Source: Petunia secreta
Lineage: Eukaryota; Streptophyta; Magnoliopsida; Solanales; Solanaceae
DNA length: 64,000 nucleotides
Assembly (NCBI GenBank): GCA_029990175.1
Contig: JARKIP010000028.1
Span: 9,674,501 to 9,738,500, forward strand
Reading direction: 5' to 3'
How positions within the stretch are numbered: the first letter of the stretch is position 1; the number at the start of each line of letters is the position of its first letter. Shown here one piece after another: positions 52,784 through 64,000 of the stretch. The translations under genes and the position numbers were made by a program. The notes beneath the pieces were generated by a model. It had not been told where the DNA came from, made no database searches, and saw only the letters and a program-made list of their open reading frames with translations.

Positions 52784-53567
52784 TTAATGCCTAATGGTTC
52801 TTTGTCGTGTAGATTGTTGTAGTAGGAAGGTTCTTGGCGTTTGTCATAATATTATTGAAATAGATGTCTGAAAGGAAGCAGGGACTTTGCCCGTGTGGAA
52901 AGTTGAGTGGCTAGTTTTTGAGTTTTGTTAATGACAGCACCAGAATCTAGTTATAAGATAACTCCTCAGTATATCAAGAGGGACAAGCTTTGTAAGTTAA
53001 TTTGGGAATCTATAGACATAAGGCAAACTTGCAATTGACTTACAATTAACTGTAAGCTTGATATATATTCTCCAGGTTGAAGATTGCCCCTAACAGAGCA
53101 GGTAATGGACATATATATTACAGAAACTAAACACAAAGGAGACAAGCAGGTGTGTCAAACTCATATATATGCATGCATGTTAATGGAGTAGTAATCACGC
53201 TTTTCAATCTCGCATAAGATATATTCTCAAGGTAGCATTTCGACATTTTCTTTTCTAGTGCTGTACTTTGATGGCGAAAAGTGTAATCGATTTAAATTAT
53301 CATTGCGAGGAGTATTCATCGACAAGAAAAAGAAGTGTTTGTTTTGTGATTGTTCATCGACAAGATCCAGAATATTGGAAAAGTAGTTAAGAATGTCAAA
53401 TTTGATTAGCTCAACTCGTCTTTGATCATTAACTCGTCTTCTTCGTCGAATACAATGCAACAAAAGTAGTCTTAACAGCCATTTAACAGTTAGTTTTAAA
53501 TTGTTGTACTAGTATCTCTTCATAAATTTCATGAATAAATGATAAAAGATTACCTAATATACTAACA

Positions 53568-54157
53568 TGTTGGGAAAATTAAACCCCACACAGAAATATT
53601 ATTCACGGTATAATAGCAACAATATTAACGGAGTACTGAAAATGCGGTAATTAACGAGAATAAAAATAATAACAAGGACACCAAGAATTTAACGTGAAAA
53701 CCCTTCTGAACTAAGGGAAAAACCACGGCCCGAGAGGAGCAAATAATTCCACTATAGCAAGGACTTTTACACCGTGTACTAAATACCACTACACACTCAC
53801 AAAAGGAAAACCCACTTTTGATTTTACACCTCGCTATAAAACCGCTCACACTCTCTATTTTTCCTCACAGAATATTTTCCTACACTGTGTATTCTCTCTT
53901 ACACTGTGTCTCTCTAATACTCTCTGAAACTGGATGATCTCCAACTGAGAAAGGAACCCTCTATTTATAGAGCTAAAACATTGTCCATGACATCATCACT
54001 TACCTAAGCATAAAAGATAATGTCAAATTTGCTGCCAAACTTGGAAGACTTTTTGCCAAACAACTCAATCTATGTTTGACAAAGCTTGGATTTGGATGGT
54101 GCAACAAAATGAACAGCTGCAACATCAACACAACAATATCCCAAGTGAAATTCCACA
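53568..54157 (-). mobile_element. Solo LTR of a Tnt1-related element
   Basis: The plus strand starts TGTTGGGAAAATTAAACC and ends TTCCACA, and its complement aligns along its length with the LTR at 49315. There is no internal domain and no matching 5-bp duplication. Unit 1 has the uninterrupted region near 35010. Confidence 0.78.
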
Positions 54158-54840
54158 AGTAAAGTTGGGAAAGGATAAACTGTATGCAGACGTTACCCCT
54201 ATCTTATGAGAGATTATCTAATATAAAATACTATATTATTCGAGAAAATAGAGAGATAGGGAAAGATGCGACATAAATTTATGGTCACACATTTCAAATA
54301 GTATTTCCTTTCTTATACGTTGACTAAGCAAAGTATGACGTCTAGTGCAAGTTATCAATAGCATTACACTTTGCTTATCCAAGGTCTCGGAAGCATAAGC
54401 CACGAATAAACAGCACATATCAACAAAATTATTGCAATTTTCAATTGACCACCAGAAAATTTCAAGTCATTATTGGAAAAGATTCGAAGGAACTGAACTT
54501 CAAGAAACAACAAATGGATAGATCATGTTGTTGAACTGTGAAATATTATAGCAGATGAAGATAGAGGCGAAGTCAGATTTTGAAGTTTTGGAGTTCATAA
54601 TTTTAATCCTTTTAAGTTAGGGGTTCTAAATTACTAATTAATACTTATATATTAAATATTTTTGATAAATATACATGATTTGGCCAAAGTTATGGGATTC
54701 GGCCGAACCCCATCCTAGAAGGCTAGTTCCGCCACTGGATGAAGAAGAAACACAGCAACAAAGAAAAAAAGTACTAACCCAAACAAATAACACGAACTAC
54801 TAGTCTGCTAATAGAACAATTAACAAGACTTTACTATAGT
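54158..54840. other. Shared 3' block, unit 2, with a dispersed repeat
   Basis: No supported gene. About 54563-54738 (ggcgaagtcagattttgaag to ctagttccgccactgg) looks like a dispersed Solanaceae repeat, family not identified. Confidence 0.4.
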
Positions 54841-54844
54841 GTTC

Positions 54845-55540
54845 TGTCCCCAAATTCAATATTAAAAAGAAAAGCGCGGCGCACAAAACATTACATTGTC
54901 ACGCAGGGTTGGAGTAGAGCCGCACACAGAGGGTGTGATATACACCGCCGCCTATTCTCATAGTCGCAATTTTAATATTATTAAAAGCGAGTCTTGTTTC
55001 TTAGCTCGCAATAAAATGAAATATCAAAATGATGATGATTGTTAATAATTGATGATGATTTAATTATCTTAATAATCGAATCACATACTCCCAACTCAAC
55101 GGATATCTGTTAAATAAAAATTGAATTTCCACTTATCTTTTTTTTCTTTTAAATGAAAAGATAACTACAGTTACTAGGATTTATCCTCTGCTAGCAAATT
55201 TTTCTAACGTGGGTTAGCAGATACTTTCAAATTTATAGGATCCTTGCTTTTCAGTTACATCAGGTAATATACACGTCTCCGTGAAGCCCCCCATTATGCT
55301 TTCCCTTTTGCCCCACGACCCACCATAATCACAGCAACAACGTTTCTTAATTACATTCAATTCTTAGACCTATATATTTCCATCCTCTTCTTCGAAGTTT
55401 ATTGCATCAAGAAGGTTAGTGGTACTTTTGCATATCTTTTTGGATTCATTTATCTATTTATTCAATAAATTTAGCAAATGATACTAATTTGGTTATTGTT
55501 ACAAAGGTTTCGGATGCATGGCTCCCATATACTAATATAC
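54845..55540 (+). pseudogene. Truncated LAZ1-like promoter, 5' UTR and exon 1 start, unit 2
   Basis: Parallels 38356-39030. It retains caagaaggttagtgg (the 5' UTR donor region) and ATGGCTCCCATATACTAA, followed by tatacttaattgc where the intact gene has tatcttgattgc. Confidence 0.72.
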
Positions 55541-55611
55541 TTAATTGCTTATCTAACCACTCATGCTTGTTTATTGTTTTTGTTTTTCGTATTCTTTTTT
55601 TGTAGAATATA

Positions 55612-56273
55612 ATGGTAGGACATAATGGCCAGTGGTCACAACAATCAACTCCAAGCCAGTCACTTTCAGTTCAAAGGCACTCAAACAAACGGAAAGGTAT
55701 AGCAAAACCTTCGTGGGAAAGAACGCTCAGAGAGCTCATGCAGCAGCAGCAGAGAACGCTCAGAGAATTCATGCAGCAGCAGCAGAATATTAACAAGCAA
55801 ATTAGTGATGCATTGGGAATCGGATGCTCAGGAACCACTGGTGGAGGTCAAGGCACCGATCGACTGAATTCGGTCCTGGATTACTTTTTGAAGCGGTTTA
55901 AGGAGCTAGAAGAGCGGATTGATCAAATCCCGGGGGCTCCAATGATGGTCAATGGAATAGACATGAAAAGGTTATCACAGACACCATGGAAACCGAGTGC
56001 CGCCATACACCCAAAAGTTTTAGGATGCCGAACCTGACGATATATGATGGAACCACGGATCCTTTGGACCATCTGCTAGCATACATCGTTGGAATCAGAG
56101 GGAATGAGGACTTGACGGATGCAGAGTTAGAATCGATGCTGGTTAAGAAGTTTGTGTTGACACTGACAAAGGGAGCACTAACCTGGTATACACATCTACC
56201 TGAGCACTCGATCGGATCATTCCGAGAACTTGCTGAGGCCTTCATGAAAGCTTATGCCTGGCTCAGAACATAG
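55612..56273 (+). pseudogene. Tat/Ogre-type gag fragment, frameshifted, unit 2
   Basis: Matches the 255-residue frame at 39141 but lacks about 40 codons in the middle, repeats an RTLREFMQQQQ-like stretch, and shifts frame near 56010. The core reopens (FRMPNLTIYDGTTDPLDHL) to the same AWLRT end, so the truncation predates the duplication. Confidence 0.75.
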
Positions 56274-56335
56274 AGGAGTGGATGGAGGATATCTTGGATA
56301 TCCAGCAAGGAGCTTCCGTGTCACTCCGACAATAT

Positions 56336-58730
56336 CATTTGAGATACATTTCAAATAGTGTAATTTCTTTATGGCGTAGATTGTTGTGTAGGAAGATTCT
56401 TGGCATTTGTCATTGAAACAGATTCCTAAGATAAGAGCTTTGTGCTTGTGGAATTGCTAGTTTTTGGGTTTTGCTTATGATCAAACTTTATTTGTTAATT
56501 AAATTTTCTACTTTCAGATGAGCAATATATACAACAACTGCATTAGCAAAATCTTCTACCATGCCAGCTCAAGAAAACTCCCTACTCTATCAAAAGTTGG
56601 GGGCAAAGTTGTAAGTTAACGAAGGAAAACGTAGACAAAAACTTAATTGTAAGCTTGATATATTGAATCTTCTCCAGGTTGAAGCTTGTCCCCTCGGCCC
56701 TCCTCATGAGCAGATGAGTTTTCCTTTGTATAAGCTCATAATGTAAAAATATAGCATATAATAATAGAACTAAACTTAAGTTGACATACATATGGTGTAA
56801 AACTCAAATACACTGCCACAATATGCAATCAAACAACGACTGAATCCGTTTAAATCATCATTTAAATTGGATACTAGTATTGGTATTGAAAAAATTGTCT
56901 GAACCAAATTGGATAGGGACAGTTTTGTGATTGTTGTGCATGGACAAGTTCTACGATGTTGGAAAAGTAGTTGAGCGTCTCTAATTTGATTAGTTCAGCT
57001 TGTCCTTGACCTTTAACTCGTTTTCCTCATTGAGTAGATCGGGTAGTCTTAACAGCCAGTATGTATATTACTTCCACAAAACTTTTAGAAATTACAAAAA
57101 AACAATAGAATTTTGGAAACATAGACAAATTCGAAATAAAAGAAATATGCATAAGATTATGGTTAATAAAGCTTTGGTTTTAAAATCAACACATCTTAAA
57201 TTGATATTAAAGAAAGCACTATCAAAATCCATCTATGACTTTTTGTAGCCTCTCCTTATATAGCCACTTTGACGTAGCTAAAAACACCCAAAAATCTTAT
57301 TGTCTTCTTCAAATGCTCATTCTTCATTTCAAGAAGAAAGGAGTACTCCCATGATTGTCTAGTTTGGTATCACTTCCCTTATGTGTAATCAAATCACAAC
57401 ACAGCATCTGCCTCAATCTATCTGGTCGGAATCTGTCGGTAGAAGCTTCCAGGACCAGAAGAGCTGAAAACATAGTTTTTGTGATAGGTACTTGATGGTA
57501 ATTAGAGACAACTAGCTAGGATTTAACTAGCTACCAAGTAAATACATAATGCAAAATATTGGTTTCTGGAAATCACTAATAACTGAAAAAATTGAATAAC
57601 AAGTGCTAAACAGCTTTATATACAAAGTCAAAAGTCATACTTCATCACCCCTCGCCATATAGAATATCACTTGATGAAAAAAGAACACGAAAAGAGAAAA
57701 ACTAGCTGGTATTCAGATGATCCTCCCCCCATTTTGTATGCAATTGGTCTTACGAGACAGCTAAAACATAAGGGCCTACTCTCAAAATTGTGAATGCTGA
57801 TTATCTTTCGTAGACTCCACCTGTAGTAGTCTCTGAGATCCTATATATATCAATTGTTTCACGAGTACTGTATCCCAACTTGCAGAGTGAAACATGGCCA
57901 GTCGTCTCAAAGAGGTGCATAAAGGCATGTATATTTCTAAAGTGTCTCATACTCATATATGCATGCCTAATCATACTTTTAAATCTTGCCATAAGATACA
58001 TTCACAAGGTAGCATTTTGGGATTTACTTTTTTCAAGTAATTCGATGGTGAAAGAATCTTTATATACATACATGCCATGAATTGTAATCAACCAACGAGG
58101 CCAAAATCCATTTAAGTAGTTGAGAATGTCAAATTTGGTTAGTTCAACTCGTTTTTGACCTTTAAATCGTCTTCCTCGTCGATACAAAATGATAAATATA
58201 GTCTTAACAGATATTTAACATTAGTTTTATCTTGTTGTACCAGTTAGTTTTATCTTGTTGTGCTAGTATATCTTTATAACTTTAAAGAAATGATACAAAT
58301 TTCCTAATATTTATATAATATACTATTCAATAAAAGAAAAGATAGGCAAAAAAACACTCAATTTTTGGGCACACATTTTAAAAAGTACAGTATTTCCTTT
58401 TTCTATTTCAACTTGAACAAATACTCCAAGCGCCAACTTCGAGTATATTATCTTTGTCAAAACATTCAACACACTTTCTGTGATTCGAGAAGAAAACATA
58501 ATCCTCGTAGTTTGACTGATCAATTACAATAACTCAATAAGTATGACGCATAGTGCAAGTTGTCAATCCAGAAGTTGCAAAATAAAATTCAATATCAATT
58601 CTATACATATTTCTTGGTAATTGACATTTTATTAAATCATCAAAAGTTACATGATATCACAACCAAGCTGACTCAACTAGTTAATCAAACTTAAAGAAAT
58701 CACTACTCAACTATAGACTAATACTACATT
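56336..58730. repeat. Segmental duplication, unit 3 (partial)
   Basis: PPR 3'-flank sequence, the F-box 3' flank, an F-box scrap and the shared 3' block run directly into the LAZ1-like gene region. The PPR gene and most of the F-box gene are gone. Confidence 0.78.
57717..57950 (-). pseudogene. F-box protein, copy C, fragment
   Basis: About 75 codons of the C-terminal half remain (HAFMHLFETTGHVSLC), with frameshifts. The F-box and the 3' end of the gene are missing. On its right it joins the shared 3' block at about 57950. Confidence 0.82.
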
Positions 58731-58950
58731 CGTTCCAAAATGGTTGTCTTAATTTGACTTGCAGCGGAGTTTAAGAAATGTGATAAGACTTTTGGAACGT
58801 ATAGTCCAAAATAAGCTCTACATAAATGTGAGGCTATAAAGCATTTCATTAAGGATAAAGTAGTAGTTTTAACTCAAAATATTTTCAAATTTATAATTGT
58901 TAGAACAGACTAATAAAAAAATAGTACCATCTATTTTGGAACGGACGGAG
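58727..58950. mobile_element. Stowaway-like MITE (family 1)
   Basis: Same family as 23953; flanked by TA (58725-58726 and 58951-58952), ends CATTCGTTCCAAAAT and its near complement. It lies about 900 bp upstream of the LAZ1-like start codon. Confidence 0.8.
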
Positions 58951-58959
58951 TAGTACATG

Positions 58960-59869
58960 GAGCATTCTAATTTAGTTCTTTTGATCCCTTCATCTTTGAT
59001 AATCTGTGCAGTACGGGCAGCCTCGAATACATTTATCTCCCTTTAATTTTTAATAAATACTATTTTTTGTCCCCAAATTCTATTATTGAATATAATACAA
59101 AAAGAAAGAAAAAAACAAAAATGATGATGATTAGTGACTGTTAATAATTGTGATGATTTAATTATCTCAAAAGTCTTAGCAGAGACAACTCAACAAATAT
59201 CTGTTAATACAAAATTGAATGCCACCTGTCTTTTTAATGAATAGACAATTACAGTTAATTACTAAGTAACATTTTAACCATTGGTAGCAAAATTTAAACC
59301 ATACTTTGCTTTTCAATAAAATACTAATCTCTCCCCTGAAGCCGCCATTATTGTCCCACCATTTTCCACTAACACCCTTTTTCTTTTTGCCTAACATTTG
59401 TCCCAGATCTTCATCAAACTTTCACTTTTTCCCCAAAATTACCCATTTTCACATACTTCTTTCATATTTGTCCCCCGATTGTATCAATAAGGTTAGTGGG
59501 ACTTTACCTTCTTCTTCTTCTTCTTTTTTTTTTTTTTTTTTTTTTTTTGCATATTTTCTTATTGTAGTTACATATTTGGGAAAACCCCAAGTTGGAATTT
59601 TGAAGTTTTTGTTTAATTTCTTTAATGAATTATGTTTTTTTTTTTGGATAAGTTAAATATTAACATTTTGTAATTGGATTAGGGTTTCTGGATGTGGCAA
59701 GGTCGGTGTCCATTCAATTAAAGTTAAATAGTTGAAAAAGGAAAGTGCTTTGGGCTCTTTCTTCACTTCTGTAAGTTAATTCTTGATTTACCAATGGATT
59801 TTCCTGTTAATTTTAGAAATGGTACTGATTTGTGGTTATGTTTATAAGGTTTTGGAGGAGGGTGAACGA
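58960..59869 (+). promoter_or_regulatory. Promoter and 5' UTR region of the LAZ1-like gene
   Basis: The 5' UTR probably contains an intron: a donor-like AATAAG/GTTAGT at about 59490 and an acceptor-like TATAAG/GTTTTGG just before the ATG. A CTT/poly-T run lies at 59509-59548. The stretch 59060-59500 is the part duplicated in units 1 and 2. Confidence 0.55.
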
Positions 59870-62800
59870 ATGGCGCCCATATACTATATCTTGATTGCAT
59901 TGCCTTGCACCGCCGGTGCCATTGGACTAGCGCTTTTGCACATATATAGACACCTTTTGAATTACACTGAGCCTACTTATCAACGATACATTGTCCGCAT
60001 CATCTTTATGGTTCCTGTGAGTGTTTCCTCGCCTTCATAGTACTTGTCGATCAAACCTGTAAATATAATATGCGCACTGGTGGACTAGTTACTATATCCT
60101 ATGTTCTGCTTCTCTATGATGCAATTAATGGCCTGGTGTAGTGTACTAATGCTAGTTGTTAATGCACTTGGTGCTGAATATAGTTTATGCCTTATGTTCA
60201 ATGAAAAGGGAACTAGCATGTACAGGGCAGGGGTGGGAGAATCTTATGTTTAGGACATCCATGGTAGTTCCTTATCACATGGTGGAGGAACTAGAACGTT
60301 GTTTCTATTATTCCCTAAGTTTCCAGCTTTTATGGCACTCTTTTCATTTCCATATTTTCCAAAACATTTGCACCATTCTAGTTAATACACTCTTCGCAAA
60401 AAAAGATTCCTCAAAAATATAGATAGAAAATCAGTTTCTATATACAAAACCAGTATCTATGATTGTCGTCTGTGTCTGAAAATAAAAAAAAAAGAAGCAT
60501 CCTTGTTCAATTTCCGCATGAATCAGCCTTTATATATGGGGCTCATATGTTCCCAGTCGTCGTCTTTGCCTCTAAGCGCATTTGATAAGCCTCATAACTC
60601 ACAAGCTAACAGCTGTTTGGTCAATCTCACGTAGTTATAGCCAAAAGATTCTAAAATGCCATCCCATTATTCTGCCCAAACTGTCTAAGCATTCAGATTG
60701 AGGTTTTTCTTCATTAGGAATCGCTTTTAGCCCGTGAAGACTCGATTACTATATTGTAGTCCTTATCAAGAGATTACTATATTGTAGTCTTATCAGTTGT
60801 AGCAGGTTTATTAATTAAGGATTATAGAAAGATTCTCCCTTGGGCCTTGAGGAGCTTAACCAAAAGGAGAGTAGTACGGCTGCAAATTGTAACGGATGCA
60901 TCTAAACAATCTAGCAGAGAGAAAATTCTTATGGGTAGGAAAGCTTGGATTCTGTGATGACTGAGTCTGTGAGTAGCGCATTTACAAGCAGTCCTTTGAG
61001 TCCTGGCAATTTTAATTAATAAGGGGGAAAAAATACTAAGTGCATTGTTTGTGTAACATTTCTGAAATCTTGCCCAAAAAAAGAAAAAAAAAAAAAAAAG
61101 AAGATAATCTTTCACAAACGTGTTTGTTAAATTTTACCGAATTTGGCTTGTGCAGTTATAAGCTGACAAATAGACCTCATTGCATTTAAACTTTTGTTGG
61201 TTCATTAGTAGGTCAAGTTTATTTTTTAACTGGTTCATACTTCCACTTTGTTAATATTAGATAAACTTAAAAGAGTAGTCATCCCAATGGAGGTAGTATG
61301 TCCGCAAGTTCTGACAAGGATCAACTGCCATTATCGCAACCCGTAGTATAATTTTATCATTTTGTTTTAGATAATACCAAGTAAAACTACTAAAGATACC
61401 GCATGCATTGAATGTACCAAGTAAGTCAGACATATCCTCGTAAATCTGGGTGGTATGGTGTTACTTTTTGTTGATAAGGTGAGAATGCTATTTTTGTACA
61501 TATGACCTTAACAAATATGTTTTCAGAACTTGCATGATTCTGAGCTGCATATTACATTGTGCAAATTTCATAGTTAAGTTTCATTAGTTTTAATGTTTAA
61601 ATTCTTGTCTCCTTGACAGGTTTATGCACTAACGTCATTCTTGTCACTCATCCTAAATGAGAGTGCCATCTATTTCAATTCAATACGTGAAATGTAAGTA
61701 TGGTTCAATTTTGTATTTTCGTGGGTTAATGTATTTTTTTTTTTTTGATGCTATTATAATATGAGTGCTCATTGTTTGCTTAATGGAATGGTACCCCTGT
61801 TTTGACCCTTTTTTTGATTAACTTTTGCAACAAGTAGCAGTCATGAATGCTGATGGAATGATAGTTGTCATGATAGCGTGGAGAAACTTGTGATTTGCTC
61901 TGAACTGAAAAATAACCTTTTTAATGACTGAGTTTCTGCTTGTCTACCTTTAAAATCTTTGCATAGATGGGTAATAGTCAAAAGTTTAGTGAGTTTTTAT
62001 GATTTTGCTGTTTTAATATCAAAAACTCTATTTCTTTGTCCTATACTAAATGGGGACTGGATGCCAGTGTTGAGCTTGACAGCATGCTCTGTTGTTGAGC
62101 CTACAGTATGCTATATTTGCATTATAGCATAGCTTTATATGTACAATAAAACCTTTGCAAAAATTATTGAATGATATATAAAAATTAAAGTTGATTGAAT
62201 TAGTTGCACAGTGCTGTATTTTCTTTAAATTGAAGAATAAAGATCTATCCATGCTTCGTTTAACCACACAATGTAATGATCTATTCTGATATGGCATTCA
62301 TACACCAGAGATTTGTTGAGCTGTCTATTTATCCAAATTGTAGACAGCTACTGATATGTAAAGTCAAGAAAAATAAAGAAGCTTGAAGCATCTCAAACCT
62401 TAGCACCTTGAAGAATATCATAGATAGCTAAACTTTGTCAAATAAAGTAAAACATTATTGCCTGATGCTTGCTGAGATGTAAAATAATTGTGATGTAGGA
62501 TAGATGAATCCCTCTGACTGAAGATGGGTCGAAATATCAATTTAGCGAAATCTTTCTGTAGAGAGGTTCTTCTCAGCCATTATGGCCATAGACGTCTTCT
62601 CCAATCATCACCATCCAACGAGACTTCTTATTGATTTTCTGAAAACTACTCACTCTGGCTTACTGACCTCAGCCAACTAGACCGTCTCTTGAGGAGTTTC
62701 TGAGAACTCTCAAGCTGTCTAAGCCCTCTTTTGATTGCAACTATTGTTAGACTTCAGCTCCAAGTTTTTCTCAGTTCCTTTTTAGAACATCTTTGATTCA

Positions 62801-64000
62801 CTCTGCCACCTATCCAAGTTAGTCTCTTGCTAATTATCTATGTTACTCGGACTCGGGTGCGAGTGTCGGATACGGGTGCGGATCTAGAGGTCGGATCCTT
62901 CATGATCTATATTTTAAGGTTCGCGGATACGGATCCAGTTATGGATACGGGCATGGGGATTCGACTTAAAAAAATCAATAATCTAAAGTAGAGTTATAAA
63001 AACCTAAATTATGAGATAATATGTGGAAAACTTGAGAAAAAATATCGATCAGGACATACAAATTTCTATATACAATAATACATGGTGTTCTATTTCCTTC
63101 AATTCCCCCCTACTTTTGTTTTCATTAAAGAAATCATTGAATCTGTTCAGAACTTCTCCGTTGATTTTGGTCAAAGTACCCAAAATCAGTTGACCAAATT
63201 GGGTACGGATCCCACACCCACACCCACACGGGTACGGATCCGACACGGGTGCGTCACTAAAATGAAGAGTCCGAGTAACTTAGCTAATTATTGCAGTTAC
63301 TGCCAAAGTGAGTATTTGATTGACAAAATAACTTAAGCCTAGTATATCGCCTAGCCTAAAGTTGGCAATGAGAAATCGTGAACTCAACGGTCCAGCTTTG
63401 TGCAAAAGTAGGATAGAGGAATGTTTGTGTTGCTGTCAAAAGTCCTTTGGAATAGAAGAATCCGGAACAGATAACTCTATATTGTATAATCAAAAGAAGG
63501 AGAAGTATTGAAAGCTGAATCAATGTAAATTATCATATTATGCAACGGCAATGCTTTGCTTTGTAATTTTTTTTACCCTTGACACCTAGTAATATATCCT
63601 AACTTGTACACTTTTGGTATTTAAGATTTATCTTTAAGTCTCTCAAATATGCAAAAGATACTTCAACCTTTTCTTTCTTTATTCTCTGGTCTAGTAAGTC
63701 GACAAAACCTATATTAGGTGGAAGGGAGAACTTGGTGAATGGTTTGCATGAGTATGCATCTTTTATATTTGATCTTATGTTTAGACATCTCGTATGGTGA
63801 AAATTGATTCATTTATTTGTGAATAATTATTTCTAATATCCCTTTCAGATACGAGGCTTGGGTCATATATAATTTTCTATCGCTGTGCCTGGCATGGGTA
63901 GGTGGCCCAGGGGCTGTTGTTCTAAGTTTGAGTGGCCGCGTTCTGAAGCCAAATTGGTGTCTGATGACCTGCTGCTTTCCTCCACTTCCTCTGGATGGGT
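59870..64000 (+). CDS. DUF300/OST-alpha (TMEM184, LAZ1-like) membrane protein, exons 1-3, partial
   Basis: Exon 1 is 59870-60016 (49 codons, MAPIYYILIALPCTAGAIGL, then a GTGAGT donor). Exon 2 is 61620-61693 (VYALTSFLSLILNESAIYF, then GTAAGT). Exon 3 starts at 63849 (YEAWVIYNFLSLCLAWVGGP) and runs past the window end. Phases fit: exon 1 ends in phase 0 and exon 2 leaves two bases. NYTEPTYQRYIVRIIFMVP and GGPGAVVLSLSGR are signatures of the family, which has about seven TM segments; three fall here. Arabidopsis LAZ1 relatives act at the tonoplast and in cell death and brassinosteroid signalling; the role of this member is inferred only from family. Confidence 0.92.
62838..63282. mobile_element. 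Mutator-like MITE in intron 2 of the LAZ1-like gene
   Basis: The ends carry GTTACTCGGACTC and its complement, with a 9-bp duplication GCTAATTAT at 62829-62837 and 63283-63291. The inner part is rich in CGGATACGGGTGCGG-type repeats. It lies wholly within the intron and leaves the splice sites intact. Confidence 0.78.

Larger units (their letters stand above)
39956..56335. repeat. Segmental duplication, unit 2
   Basis: Begins with PPR 3'-flank sequence, then F-box copy B, broken PPR copy B, the shared 3' block, and the second truncated LAZ1-like 5' end with gag fragment. It differs from unit 1 by its own Helitron, a Tnt1-like element, a TIR element and a solo LTR. Confidence 0.82.

Noticed and set aside
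52588..52794. 68-codon frame with repeated CIVNPCIT
   Set aside because: Translation of the TAATCCCTGCAT minisatellite.

Overview
The window is nuclear DNA of a flowering plant, most likely a member of the Solanaceae. The reasons are intron-bearing plant genes, plant-type retrotransposons (a Sirevirus, a Tat/Ogre-type gag, a Tnt1-like element), Helitrons and Stowaway-like MITEs, and a scrap of inserted plastid DNA. About half of it is mobile or duplicated DNA. No rRNA gene, intact nuclear tRNA gene or CRISPR array was seen. The species cannot be read from the sequence.

Left part, 1-14205: a decayed Ty3/gypsy element on the minus strand. It carries a tandem array of 501-bp in-frame integrase units and is interrupted by a complete Sirevirus-type Ty1/copia element (2539-11023, 841-bp LTRs, ATATT target duplication). 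The Sirevirus has a broken gag-pol but an intact third ORF in the envelope position. One small three-TM membrane protein gene follows (15196-15804, minus). Next comes a second copia element on the plus strand (16627-23307, CAAAC target duplication), with four tandem hairpins in its leader and two LTRs of very different length. At 23913-24665 lie decayed exons of an NADPH:adrenodoxin-type oxidoreductase, one of them split by a MITE.

Middle and right, 26430-59870: a local tandem duplication in three units. The repeated gene order is F-box gene (minus), then a short mitochondrial-type PPR gene (plus), then the 5' end of a DUF300/LAZ1-like gene. Unit 1 has intact F-box and PPR genes. Unit 2 has an intact F-box and a frameshifted PPR. 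Unit 3 keeps only an F-box scrap and the real LAZ1-like gene, whose first three coding exons run to the window end. In units 1 and 2 the LAZ1-like copy stops within the start of exon 1 and is joined to a Tat/Ogre-type gag fragment, giving a chimera that was itself duplicated. Later insertions differ between the units and can be dated against the empty sites in the paralogues: two Helitrons (35386-38355 and 40722-43047), a Mutator-like element (28771-29498), a Tnt1-like gag-only retroelement (49315-51926), a TIR element with an internal minisatellite (52144-52783) and a solo LTR (53568-54157).

The host genes do not form a pathway. The F-box proteins would be SCF ubiquitin-ligase adaptors, the PPR protein an organellar RNA-binding factor and the LAZ1-like protein a multipass membrane protein. 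They are linked by duplication history, not by evident function.
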